A DNA stretch of 64,000 nt from Paramacrobiotus metropolitanus. Its lineage: Eukaryota; Tardigrada; Eutardigrada; Parachela; Macrobiotidae. The notes beneath the pieces were generated by a model that made no database searches, had not been told where the DNA came from, and saw only the letters and a program-made list of their open reading frames with translations. The stretch spans positions 248,001 through 312,000 of the forward strand of contig NW_026570248.1 in assembly GCF_019649055.1 (NCBI RefSeq). Direction: 5' to 3'. Positions 11,901-23,842 of the stretch are shown piece after piece; position 1 is the first letter of the stretch, and every line of letters begins with the position of its first letter. The position numbers and the translations under genes were made by a program.

Positions 11901-14900
11901 GTTTCGTAGACATCCACCGACCACAGAGCACAATTCAAATGCACCCAGTGCTCTCCATCGATATTCAACAGGCGACCCTGTCCATCCGGGAGAAGGTCAC
12001 CGACAAGGTGACACAGTACACATACTCTGTTGTCCCGAACATTCGACGTCACTTTCAGCCCGACATCCAGCAGATTCATTACTTGCTGCGTCGCTCGAGA
12101 GTCCGTGACGCTGTTCTGCCGCTTCAGCTGCAACAAATTAGGCGTCCACAATTCATGTCGACCTTTCTTTCCCTTTTTCAGCAGAGGCGCTATGGATTTC
12201 AACAACAGTTGGACGGGTGTCATACGTTTCACTGGTGAATGTTCGCGTTTATCCTTTCGTGCTTCCTCCTTCGGTCCGTTGTCAAAACCATGGTCAACCG
12301 AAACGGTGGCCGGTGGAGAGACTTTCGCGACATTCTGGTTAGTAATAGCAAATTGCATCATGCATGTACTACTGCAGAAGGAAACGTAGGCCACGCCATC
12401 TTCGTACTCCACTGGGAAACCGTTGTCGACCAAAGAAACAACCGGCAGATCAGACAATCGTTTCCGAAACCCCGTTTCTTGATCAAGGGCAATCTCACAG
12501 GTGCGACAGTATTTATAAGGCTTCGTTTCCTTCGGCAGTTCTGGGTAATCTTCACAGCCAGTCATCTCTATGTCGGTCACAGGGATTCGCAACAGGTTAG
12601 CCAAATTCTGCAAAAAGACTCCCATACTGCAAGCAGCTTCTTCGGTGATCGTCATGCTGACATTCACGCGATCAGACTCTTTGAATACTCTTCCAAATTT
12701 TTCTGCGGTGACAGATTCGTATTTCACTACGTCCATTGCGAAATTCTCCTTCAGACTGCCGGGTGTTCCTGGGTCGAAATGCACTGCCAAAGTTGGTTCG
12801 CTAATTACTATGTCCGAACAAGTTGGTCCGTCCGGTGGAAAGCTAATTTCAAGCCAGTCATACAAACGGTCGTAGCACGGTTCCAACAAGCGGCCTTCAC
12901 CATACGATGACGTTGAAACGTAAGACATTGCAGGGCTATCTGGGCGTTTAACGTCATCTAACTGTAAAGATTTGTCGGCCTCCTGTTGCGACGCTTGCAC
13001 ATCCGGAACACCGGCATTTCGACATCGAAGACAATCTTCGAGGAGAATGCTACCGAAATGTTCTACGTTCGACTGAACCATTTCATCGTTCACTCGACTA
13101 ACACCGACACAGAAGCGACTTCGTATTCCTTGTTTTATCAGCTCGTACTGACCAAAACTACCTTGAAGACTTCTTTTCTGTGGCTTCTTCAAATCTTCGA
13201 GCTTTTTACCGACAGGAACTGGAGCCGCATCGGTTTCAGGCTTAAAGAAAATACTTTTTGCTGGCAAAGACAATTTGTCCGGTTCACAAAGATTTACTGT
13301 CGCTTGCCGAAGTTGCTCCAAGAGACCATCAATCACCACTTCATGCGACGCATCCATAAGTGCGCCACTGCCAAGTTCGTCACCCGAAGGCTTTTTCTTA
13401 CGCTTTTTCTGTCCCTTTTTCTTTTTCGTACTGTCAGTACTCGCATCTGAGGTGGAAACGTTCAATGCATCAACGGCAAATTCCGACGGCTGTGTTGGGC
13501 TGGAAGAAAAACTTTCCTTGCGAGTTGTCAATGGCATACTCTCTATTAATGCTAGCTGATACTGCTGAGCTGGTGTTAGAGCAGATAGTGAAGAATCATC
13601 ATCCTCGTCAGGAAGAGAGTTCGATACAACCGAGCCTTTTCTCTCCAGCGACATTGTCGGCGACAAAGAAGAGTTACCGTTTTCCAACAGTTGTTTCAAC
13701 AAAATATTTTTCCTTTCAATGGATCGCTCATCACCTTGCATGCCTCCTGAAGTGGAATCAGGATGAGATTTCAATGTTGTGGCTTGGAAATTCCCCATGT
13801 CAACAGAACCTCTGACCGGAGCTTGTGGTCTAAGACCAGCTGCTCGAGCTGGCAGGTCAGGACGAAAAGGATCAATCTTAGTCAACCCCACAGAACCGGG
13901 CAAATGAGATCTCATGGCCGTCGAGTGTTGTTGCTGTTCGCCCTGTGGCTCGGGATACTGGACTGAAGCGACTGGTGCATTCGGGACAAATTGCAGATTC
14001 ATCTGGTGGGCACTCTGCTGCTGCGTATTAGGATGTGGAAACTGATGCTGCAGAACACCTACAAGAAAAAAAGACGAATAGCACCATGTGAATGTACCAT
14101 TTCTACCAAATATTCCAAAAAATACCTTGCACTTGAGGTACAGGCGGCACAAATCGTGGAGGGGTCTGAGTTAGACGAACTGGCGCCGTGGTATAGGAAT
14201 TCTGATGAAACTGATCTCCATAAAAGGCACTGTTCTGCGTTACGCCTAAATGGCCTTGTTTGGATGCCATCGTAGCTGGGTGGTACATACCAGGCTGAAC
14301 GGATGTCGGATGGTGTGACAATTCCGGTCGCATAGTATGAAAAGACGTTCCAGTTTGAATTGGTTGCGTCATCGACATGTTGCCAACCGCTCCAGAAAAG
14401 GCTACTTGAGGCTCATCAACAACCAGTTGGATTCCAGTTTTCGCAGTAAAATCATGCATTTCGTTCAAATGCTGCTTATGCTCCTTCTTCACAGTATCCA
14501 GCCTTTTTTGAATGGCACCCACAGTATTTGTTAACCGTTCTAATTCCATGTTTTCTTCTGGACTGAGGTCATGATTCGTCTTTTTCATTTGCCGCTGGCG
14601 GGCTGCGAGAGCCTTCCGCTGCTTACGGAACTTAGCAATATCTTGCTGCAAAGCAGCTAGCTCTGCAGTTAACCGATGATGGTGTTCCAGAAGAAATGTT
14701 TCGTGAGTCATGCTGTTGTGTCGCTCCGATTCACTCATTTCCACATCTTCACTTGCAGAGCGTGCTAGAGGCAAGTTGGTAATTGGAAGCGAAGCGACAG
14801 AATTTACAGCTGGCACGTTGTGCGATTGTGTGGGCATAACGGACGGCGGGCGACTCGGCACTGGGGGATATTGTACAGCCCGCTGTGGTTGAGACCACTG

Positions 14901-17900
14901 CATAGGCGACAGCGGTTGACTTGGATTTTGCACTGTCGCAGTGGGACTGCGTCCAGAAGCATACACCGCTGGCTGAACCGCTGTCCTCACATCTCCAGCA
15001 AACTGTCTGTCCCCGTAATTAGCTCGCAACGCTGACGGAACCTGAGAATCCGCCCTTCCGTACATGTCTATAAACCGTATACTCGATAACTCAACCATCA
15101 GTAATCGATCACAATTACAAAAATATTTACAGTAATTGATTTATAGCAGAAAGGAAGCTCGTAACACTTACTAGCATCGACACCCTGTCCAGAAAATCCT
15201 CCCTGTCCGGCTTGCCACTGAGGATGCGGATGACGTACTGGAGGCTGCTCGTACATTGGATGTTGGCCTTCAGCATATCGAATACCTATCTGTGATTGGC
15301 GTTGCACGGCCACCTGGTTCGGAGCACGCGCAGCTACCTGGTAGCGTTGCTGTTGGACATCCACCAAATTTCTGGGAGGTTGCTGCATCATGCGAGGTTG
15401 CGGGGGTGGTGGCTGACGAAACTCTTGCCGTTGCACGGCAAAAGTGTGAGAACTGAACTGTACATTGGACTCTTGCATCTGCTGAGGCGAAGAAAAACCC
15501 CCCGCTTCCGGATGATGTTGATATTGCCACTGCGTCGGTGGCACTGGTTGTCTTTGACGTACTTGATTCTGGCGATTCAGCAGGTCCCGCAGTTGCTGTC
15601 TAGGGAAAAACTGACCGTTTTGGGGAGACTGAGGTTCATTGGCCTGCATAAATGGTTGTTGGAATCTCTGCGGCATCGGAGTTCCAGGAGGCTGTGAGTA
15701 TGGATCATGCTCGTCTAACACTGCATCTTGAGATTGCTGGCGAACCATCACTGGTTGGACCGAGCCGGGTGGATGTGCATAGGGATCAAACGGAGAGTTG
15801 GGAGGAAACGGAGTCCGCGGAGACTGCACCTGTTGGTACGAGTGCGGACTTTGCACGCCGTATGCTGGATCGTTGACGTGATGCTGCATAGGCAACACAG
15901 ATCTGGGCCTCTCAAGAGGCGGCGAAAAGGGCGGGGCAGGGGAGCCAACCACATGGTAAGGCTGCGGTTGGTGATGTGCGTGACTGGCAGACGAACCTGG
16001 CGTCGAAGGCTGGCTTGATGGAGTCGCTGGATTAGTATACAGCGCTTCGTCCTGCGTGGTGTGGAAAGGAGATTCTATGGGCTCAGATGACGGAAACCGC
16101 GTAGGTGATAGGAAACCGTGGTTTGGTGTAGGGAAAGTGGCAGGGCGTTCGGGATATTTCATAGGCAATGGCACACTGTTTGGTTTCTCCACGGTCTGAT
16201 CAAAGTTTAGATGTTATCAACTACACGTGTTACACGGCCTAGAAGATCCTTCAATCAACTACTCATATGAAGCCAATTAAAATGCCTGCTTTCAGTGCAA
16301 CAATATTTTACAGTATCTCACCTTTTCTTCTTTCGCGCGTTGAATTTTCGAGGCTTTGTTGGCTGCTCGGTTTTCACGAGCTTTGTGCAGAAATGGTTGC
16401 CGTTCATTCGTGCTAACTTTCCTCCACAGCTTGAGTATCTGCTTATAACGCTCAGAAAATTCCGGAAACTTCTGCTTCAAGTCTGGATGCTGCAAATTGG
16501 CATACAATACCGAAGACATCGTAGCCAATGATCCTAGAGCTTCGTCTTCTTCAGCCTTTTGCGGTCCCTTATTCCCGGCATCTGCATTTTCACCCGAGTC
16601 AATGCCCAACGGAACTGCAGGCCAAGCAGCGAGACCATGCCCACCGTTGGGGCCAACAGCTCGAGAAATCGCTGAAACGGACATCGAACTACCTCCTCCT
16701 ATGCCCACATTGCCAGCCGCCGCTGGTGAAAATACATTGTTAAAAACATCCTCGGCATCCTCACAGCTCATCTGCGGCAAATCATTTTCAAGAGAATCCA
16801 AAATCGAGTCCAAGTTATCGGTTACAGAATCTGGTTCCTGGTGGTCTTTTCTAAGTTGAAGCGCGGTTTGCATAGGTTCGTCTTCCTGCACACCTGGGTC
16901 TTCTTCATGCTCTGTTCCTGTCATTAATATACCGAGGTCAAGGTTGCCCAGATCTTCGTCGAGAGGCTCTTGATTCAATAGCGCGTCAAAGCCCTCCGTA
17001 AGGTCAGGAAAATCCACTTCTTCCTCATTTGACTGATTCTCAGTCGACCCTTTCACCATTTTTTTAAAGGTTTCAGCAAATTCCGTCTTGATCAGCTTCT
17101 TTTCTTCCACCTCTTCGCGCAAAGCAGGTTCGGACTTCACACTAACTGGTTTGGAATCTTCAATGGTTATATTAAGTGATAATTTCTCACACAAGCTCGA
17201 TTGCTCGCTAGAATCTTTGGTATCAAACAATACTCTGCCGAAAAACGCGTCTTGCAGGTAGTCCGGAAACACATCTTTAACCAGCAACCGCTTCTTGGAT
17301 TGCACTTTCTTCTTTTTCATTTTCTGGGGATTCGGGTGTTTCGTTGGGTCTAGTCCAGCAAGTTCCGTCAAATGATTATCGAGACTTTCTGCTGGGCTGA
17401 TTGTTCCCTGTGCAAAAATTGATAAAATTTCAGAAATTCAAACATCTATTAAACATAAAAATAAAAACGCTCTATACAAGAATAACAAGCTTAACAGAAA
17501 CGTAGCACCAAATTATTAGTGAATCTATTTATTTTGTACCAACAAATCGGCGCAAACATAAATTTGCTACTCTTCCTTTCGATTTAGAACTATTAACAGG
17601 TAAACCAAAGCGGAAAATTTAACTATCGGATAACTATCACAATGCAGTAAATATACTTCTATTCACTAAATATACGTCCATTCCATAGTAAGCAGGCATG
17701 AAACAAGCTGTGATAATTCGCCACAGTCACAAAACGATAACGAAAAAATATCGCCAGGCGCTCTTACCGACAATAACTGTGATTCTGTGGATCCCTCATC
17801 CATTATCCCCAATTCTTTCTCTTTTTCTGCTTTTGGCTTAGACCCACGCAGCACGAATCCTCCGACGCCGAATCGCTGTGGACGACGAATGCGCTTCCTC

Positions 17901-19202
17901 TTGTCATCCCCCGAAATCTCCTCCATTTTGTCATTTTCCTGAGAGAGCGAAGGAAGACCATCCAACAGGGAATCCACACTATTCTGCGCTGAGAGCTTCC
18001 CGTGTTTCTTCTTTGGAGATTTCAACTTTGTGTGCTCGACACTTAAGCGTTTCAGATGCTTCAAGCCAGCATCCGACAGCAGCATTCCCTCATATTTGTG
18101 CGTAACCACTGCTTTCGGTTCGACAACTTCCGGATTGCAATCGTTCGAATCTTCGTCCTCAAAGACGTGCTGCAGATGCAGCGGCGGATAATTATCTGGT
18201 CGACAAAATGGGCAAATGTAACCCATGCTAAAGGCACTCTCCACGTCGTCCTCGTCCATAATCGCATCGCAGGCAGCGTGCAGGAACCGATCGCACTGCA
18301 GACACTGAATCACCAACTCCTTGTCGACATAATCACTCTCGCACACGGGCATTTCTGCAGGAAGCACAGGGCGTGCAGGTGGAGTAGTTGTTGTGCCACT
18401 GCGCAGAGGGACCGTAACCGGGACTGGCACTGTCGCAATACTGACACCGTACACAGCGCCGACATTTCCAGGTTCCGCTGGGCACCTGGTTGAGCGGCGG
18501 ACTAAGGCAGTAGATGTGGAAGGAAATGTCGCACTCGTCGCACAGAATCAGTCGTCCTTCGTCGTGAGGCTTCCGCACACTTCGCACAGCGTGCAGTCCA
18601 AACAGCGCCAACCGGAAGTCAACACGGCCGAGTTCAACTTCACGCCAGCGCAGAAGGAATGGTAGCACTGGCCGCACTGCGCACAACCGATCAACTTCCT
18701 TCGTCTTCCAGTCCGATGGCGCCGCAGCTCACACAGATGTCCTGCAGCTGCATAAAGTCGTCGCCCGTTTTGAAGATGACAACCGTCGATGTGTGCACAG
18801 AATCCTCTTCCGCATCGCCTCCTGCCCATTCTCCACTATTTCACCATTAGGAACTGCGCTGGCCGGAGATGCCAGAGACTTCGGATAATCAGGGCAAGGA
18901 CTTTCCTTTGCCCTTTTCCGACCAACTGGAGGGGCGAGGGAGGTCGATTGAGTGCGCGAACGTTTCTTCCCATTCTTCGCTCCCGACTGCACTGTCTGTC
19001 GTCGTTTTAAGCGGACTGACGGTTTTCCCCCTCCACTACCCGACACTTCAGAACCTTGTTCTGTCAAAGAATTCTCATCCAAAAGGCTGGAGGAGAACAG
19101 GGAGGAATTGGGACTTAACGCTGGCTGCTGGCTCATGTTGACGGAGGGTACTCGAGGATACTCTGGCATTCTGATGATCACCCCTAAATCCAAACACGAC
19201 AT
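8903..19202 (-). CDS. KMT2C/D (Trr/MLL3/4-type) H3K4 methyltransferase, shorter copy
   Basis: Inverted paralogue of the gene at 23843-35437. Exons: 19202-17768, 17407-16322, 16195-15172, 15067-14126, 14058-11607, 11439-11319, 11235-11073, 10942-10657, 10542-10176, 10107-9919, 8995-8903; about 2720 aa. Order: PHD cluster (CVSCG, CAQCGQCYH, CDECDISFHIYC, CPFCRP), acidic region, HMG box (LYANLQHPDLKQKFPEFSER), Pro/Gln-rich region, short coiled coil, extended PHD (HWVHLNCALWS to FHFPCAKSSGC), FYRN, FYRC, WIN motif GSARTEPK for WDR5 binding, SET (NHSCDPNC, YDYKF) and post-SET (CNCG, then WMN and stop). The family mono-methylates H3K4 at enhancers within a COMPASS-like complex. The N-terminal extended PHD and first PHD triplet of the sister gene are absent. 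The first exon carries eight one-base shortenings of G/C runs relative to the sister copy (positions 18350-18920) that break its frame; adding eight bases makes the total length a multiple of three. These may be sequence errors, so I keep it as a gene. The start at 19202 is uncertain because an upstream non-coding exon is possible. Confidence 0.8.
8996..9918 (-). other. Last intron of the minus KMT2 copy, with a TGCAATGCA-rich stretch
   Basis: A 923-bp intron between the SET exon and the final 93-bp post-SET exon. The equivalent intron of the plus copy is only 85 bp. Around 9731-9829 it holds an irregular repeat of TGCA/AATGCA units. I recognise no transposon ends. Confidence 0.6.
15822..16024 (-). 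repeat. 203-bp block perfectly identical to 29244-29446 (inverted)
   Basis: Within the Pro/Gln-rich coding region of the minus KMT2 copy. Base-by-base comparison by eye finds no difference from the reverse complement of 29244-29446, while flanking coding sequence differs every few bases. This is the cleanest conversion tract in the window. It encodes the disordered segment that includes AHHQPQPYHVVGS. Confidence 0.85.
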
Positions 19203-20127
19203 TACGTAACAAGAAGTTTAAAAATTGATCCCTATTGTTAGACATCCAGCTAACCTTGCCAACTTTATGTAATCCATATGTGAATCAGAACCAATCATTC
19301 AACAGCTTGTTTGCTTTTATCTATAGCAGACTATTATTACGTAAACGACTCGTATGCGAACTTATGATCGTAAGTTCGTATGCCTTATAAACAGGAAGTT
19401 CAAATGGGCGAAGCTTGTTGTGAATGTGAGTCCAATGCATGTAGTATTCTGGTAAATCGCGTTCGTGCTTTTTTACAGTATGTATTTTATTTTCATTAGT
19501 ACGCCATTGTAAACCACAAAAAAAAATTATTTATAGTTTAATGAGTTTAAAACATAATAAGCCATGTGGTGTAAAATTGTGAATATGAATGTTTGGCGTT
19601 GAAAAGTTTCCTAATACCCACATTTTACACGTTCAGTACGCGGTGGAAACTGGAATTAGTACAGTATGACGCATATCTATAGTAGACTGTGGAGTCATTA
19701 TAAGTCCATCGTTAGAATTCGTCTAAAGAAGTAAAAGAACGCTCATGGGGAAGGAATCGCCGAAAAGAACTTTTTGCAATACACGATAATTTTTACAAAA
19801 CTTGCATTTTTTTACGTCTTGTATCCCTGTAATCTGTACACAGATGCTAATTACTGAGAATTAAACTTTATTCTAATTCTACCGGTACGTACGTCTTCTA
19901 GTAGATTTTCGAACCGCCATTGATTTTTTTATTACAAACTAGAGCCGAGTTTAAAAGTCATTAAGCATGGACGATCTAAAAGTTGAAGCCATGAGAACTG
20001 TATCCAAAGTTTCAAACAATTTCAAACCACAGAACAATGCTGTCACGTAACCGGATGCTTAAAATAAATCTTATGATCACACAACACTCTTATTCGGAAG
20101 CCTTATAAATTCACAAAGGGTCCAAGA
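19203..20127. other. Intergenic region between the minus KMT2 copy and ZDHHC6
   Basis: About 0.9 kb, AT-rich, with no open frame of note. It must hold the 5' UTR and promoter of the minus KMT2 copy and the 3' UTR of the ZDHHC6-like gene. I see no exons encoding the missing N-terminal PHD fingers. Confidence 0.5.
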
Positions 20128-21954
20128 TTATAGAAAGCTCGATGACTCTGACTGCAAAGGCACAGCTACTCTGCGAGGAAACCAGCCCTTTCGCTCTTTA
20201 TGGGAATCTCCAGACGGGTCCAACTTCCGGTCAGCCTGAATTTGACCCAGTAACTCACCATAAAGCCATTTATTCTTCCCAAAGGTAACTCGGATTCTAT
20301 CACCGGATTGCACAGCAATCCGGGGTTCATCCAGTGCCCATGGGAAGGCGATGCATACTCCAAATCCTTGACTAAACAAAGGAAATCGCGCTCCATTGTA
20401 ACTTTCACGGACCTCATATACCACGCTAGCATCACGTTTAAACTGCTTTTGACGAAGTTGTTCGGATGTAAGCGTAAATTGGTCACAGCTATCATGCACC
20501 GCCCACCAGATTCCGTCGCCCTGCGGGTTACGGGAACCGTTCCCGATGACCTGCCGGAAGTTTTCTTTCCAGCCTAGGTCATATGGATTCCGGAACAAGG
20601 CCACCGGCTTACCCGCGCCCTGCGCTTCCTCCCGTAGGTAATGATTGGCTTTTGTTATAATCCATCGTTCAATGGATGTTTCGTTGCGAAAGATGATCTT
20701 CAACTGGACGATACACAGCAGACCAACGGCAATGGTCACGCCGACGGCAAATCCAATCATCAACACCAACCATAGCAGACCCCAGATGTTAAAAAACGCT
20801 GGCGGTGGTTGGAAATACATGAGTTTATGGTAGGAATGAACCAGTAAATTGCTACTTTGCCGAGCACGGCCGCCAAAGTGCATTTCCGAATAACTAATTG
20901 TAAATAATCGAAGGAAAATCAGGAGAAATACGAATGCGGCGTGTGCACATCCAACCACGGCGAAAAAAAGAAATCGAAGAAAATATGCATGATTCTTGTG
21001 CCCAACACAATTGTTAATCCAAGGGCAGTGATGTTCCATTTTCAGTACGCAACGGCCGCATGTCCTGCAGTGATGAGCGCGCGGTGCTTTGAAACCTGAA
21101 ACAAAAAAACAGACGGTTTCAATATTTCTACAGATAAAAAAAATTTCATTGTCGCGCCAGTTCAATTATGACACCAAAGCATAAAACAACAAGGTACAAA
21201 CACGATTAAAATGATTACAGAATACATACACTATCAAAAATGCGGAATACCTAGACAAACTTTGCAGTACTGAAGGAGCGCATTGTGTTTCTCCTTTTCC
21301 GGTTGCCATCTTTCAGGAACATAACCTATTAATTATTAAAAATTAATGATAAAATAATGAAAATGTGTTTGCGCAATCTCACAGCAAAATTATAACACGT
21401 AGACAATATATACAATATACTGCTTAAATGTTGACGTATGGAAGCAAAAATGCAGAGCTAATGAAAAAAACAAAGAACAGGATGGCGCACTGTACAAAGT
21501 TCAAACACAAAACTAAAAGCAGAAAATCGAGAAAGACCGTGGTTTTCTGATTATTCAAAATTAAAAACGATAAAAATGCTGCAGTCAAACCTGGTCCAAT
21601 GAAGATGGCCATAAGGAAATTGTACTGTGTAAGGACGGAAGATGCGCAAAATACGATGAGGTGTAATAGTCCTTTCAAGCTTATATCCCCTCGAGGGCCC
21701 ATAACGGGAAAAAAGTAAGTATTGGAGTATAAAAATGTAAGGGACACAGATGTTATAATAAACTGCGCCAATAACGTTCCCCAGTACAGCATGCGGGAAC
21801 ACACGTTGGCTGGCTTTCCCAGTGTCCGCTTTTCTTCATGGATGTCGACTTTCGAAGGCAGGTCGTCGTTTAGGGACGGCTTCTCCTCCAAAACAGGTGT
21901 CCCATTGTCTTTTGAGTTTGGATGAATAGAACGTTGTCGAATGTTTTGCACCAT
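20128..21954 (-). CDS. ZDHHC6-type protein S-acyltransferase with EHHC motif
   Basis: Three exons, 21954-21591, 21325-21251 and 21095-20128, give 468 aa. DHHC enzymes move palmitate from palmitoyl-CoA to protein cysteines; ZDHHC6 is an ER enzyme. Two N-terminal membrane segments (residues about 50-75 and 88-115) precede YVPERWQP, the cysteine-rich domain (HHCRTCGRC) and the active-site motif, then two more membrane segments. The C-terminal part matches ZDHHC6 specifically: FRNPYDLGWKENFRQV, SIERWI, and an SH3-like end with KGWFPRR. The canonical Asp of the DHHC motif is Glu here (KMEHHCPW, codon GAA). Known DHHC structures place this Asp in the catalytic dyad or triad with His, so activity may be reduced or altered. 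The first in-frame ATG is at 21954. The gene sits between the two inverted KMT2 copies and is transcribed with the left one. Confidence 0.9.
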
Positions 21955-23842
21955 CTTGTAACTTGTTCTACTCAACTAACAAGTCCACAGTACACACTAT
22001 TCCGATTGCCTGGTAGTGGTAAGAGGAGGAGCACGCCTGACAGACATTACGGCATATAAAACCGACATCTGCTATAAATGAGTAAAATGACCGTAACCTG
22101 TATGTAACAAACAAACTTGCTACCTCAAAACCAAAAAGCAAAAGCAATGCCACTCCGATCTAGAATTGGAATTTCCTCTTTCAACAATCAATAATTAAAA
22201 AATAACTAATAACTTAGTAATAAGTCAAAGCACGAAATGACGTAAACAAAGTAAAACTCCACATTGTCTTAAAACTCACAATCAGCCCACACTGTCCTAG
22301 TATAAATTGACTATAATTATTATGATTTAAGAAAATCATACGAAGCAAAACATTCATAATAAAACACTATTTTACTGAAGTATGTACTTATATATTTAAA
22401 AACATAAGCTCGAAAAGCACGGAATTTCTCATATTTTCGTAATTCAATAAACTCATATCTACGGGTATGTATTTAACAAAGTGCAATATTTTATTACATA
22501 ATTATTTCGCAGAAAAATTTCACAATAACTTCGGAAACGATTTAACAGATAAGCTTAACACTTTTAAGTTTACGTGATTATCATTTCTTGATTTTTCACC
22601 AGAAATAATATTGTCATGATAAATGCGTTGCAGATCGCATATTGATGTTGTCATGTGCTGATGTACAGATACAGCACTTACTGAATTTTTTAATATTTTT
22701 AGCTTTACTGCCTTTACAGTTTACATAAATTTTGTAATTTTTGTTATTAATTTTTTATTGTTGCTGTTGTACATGGCGAGTGCCGTTTGGAGGTGGTCAC
22801 TATATCGACACAATATTTATATGTCCCAGTGGTTACGACTACACGTTTATGATCGCCCACCCCATTTTCAATTTTGTGTATCCAACCCAGCGATACTGCT
22901 AGGCCCAGCTATGGCCAGCCCAGCCCAAAGGACTACTCAAAGTTCTGGCAGCACGCCAAGGTACAAAATCTGTGTTGGCTGATTCTGCCCATTTTGAAAT
23001 TTCCTTATCTATTTTCTACATCTCTAACTGTTTAGATCTGAGTAAGAAACCAATACAAGCGAACATTTTACCTTTAATATCTATGAAATGTATCCATAAT
23101 TTAGTTTACTTGAAGTGGTTGTGATTTGGAAATTGGACTGGAAGGATTACAAAACATGCGAACATGACTAGGTAAGAATTGCGAACCCTTTAATCCCTTG
23201 GTTTCCAACCGTTTTTTGCCTTGACCTGATAAGTACCGTGTAGCATTATCAGCTAACCAGAGATATACAAATGTTAGGAAAATGCGCCCGCTTTTATTAT
23301 ACTTCCTAACTTTTTATTTACATTCACATTCTGTAAAAGTTTTCAGGTTGTACTTAATAAGGTCTACAGTTTGGAGGCAAAGAAAAAAAACTGTAGGTTT
23401 GGTACAATAAGTACAGTACGTAGTTCCGCGATGATGGCGATGTTCTGATTAGACTGATTTGTACAGTATGTGGACGATTAAGTATTCCGTTTCATTTAAA
23501 GAATTAAGCTAATTAAGCCCTAAATTCTATATACAAACCTTTAATACATTAAGTATTATAATTAGTAGTCAATATTCAGGCGTGTAGTAAGTATGTCAAC
23601 GATTTTGTCCTTTTCGACTGTTGCCAAAATTCTACAATGTGTACTGTTTCGTATTGCGAAGTCTATTGACTACGAGTACTGAATTCAGTGAAAATCCGTT
23701 CAGGTATTCGTCTCTTATTGTTTAAGCATTTGCATGAGCTTATGTTGCAGTGGTCCAGAATGATTAGGATATTCTCCTCCATGATGGAGCCGTGAACTAT
23801 GCACTGGCGCGAGCAGAGACAAGATCGCGCGGCTGCATAACG
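21955..23842. other. Divergent intergenic region between ZDHHC6 and the full-length KMT2 copy
   Basis: About 1.9 kb. It must contain promoters firing left (ZDHHC6) and right (KMT2). It holds a 70-codon open frame at about 22773-22982 that ends beside a GTACAA donor-like site; it could be an upstream exon of KMT2, but its sequence shows no family match. An in-frame TAG at 23765 limits how far the KMT2 first exon can extend upstream. Confidence 0.4.

Noticed and set aside
11888-13815. Several plus-strand open frames of 90-220 codons
   Set aside because: Antisense to the KMT2 minus exon encoding the extended PHD; the same shadows appear opposite the plus copy at 31.0-33.2 kb.
8903-19202. Minus KMT2 copy as a processed pseudogene
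   Set aside because: It keeps introns at the same positions as the plus copy and has no poly-A tail, and apart from the G/C-run shortenings its exons are open, so retroposition is excluded.
22773-22982. First coding exon of the plus KMT2 gene
   Set aside because: The donor-like end is in phase 2, but no acceptor in phase was found before the stop at 23765, and the sequence shows no similarity to KMT2 N-termini.
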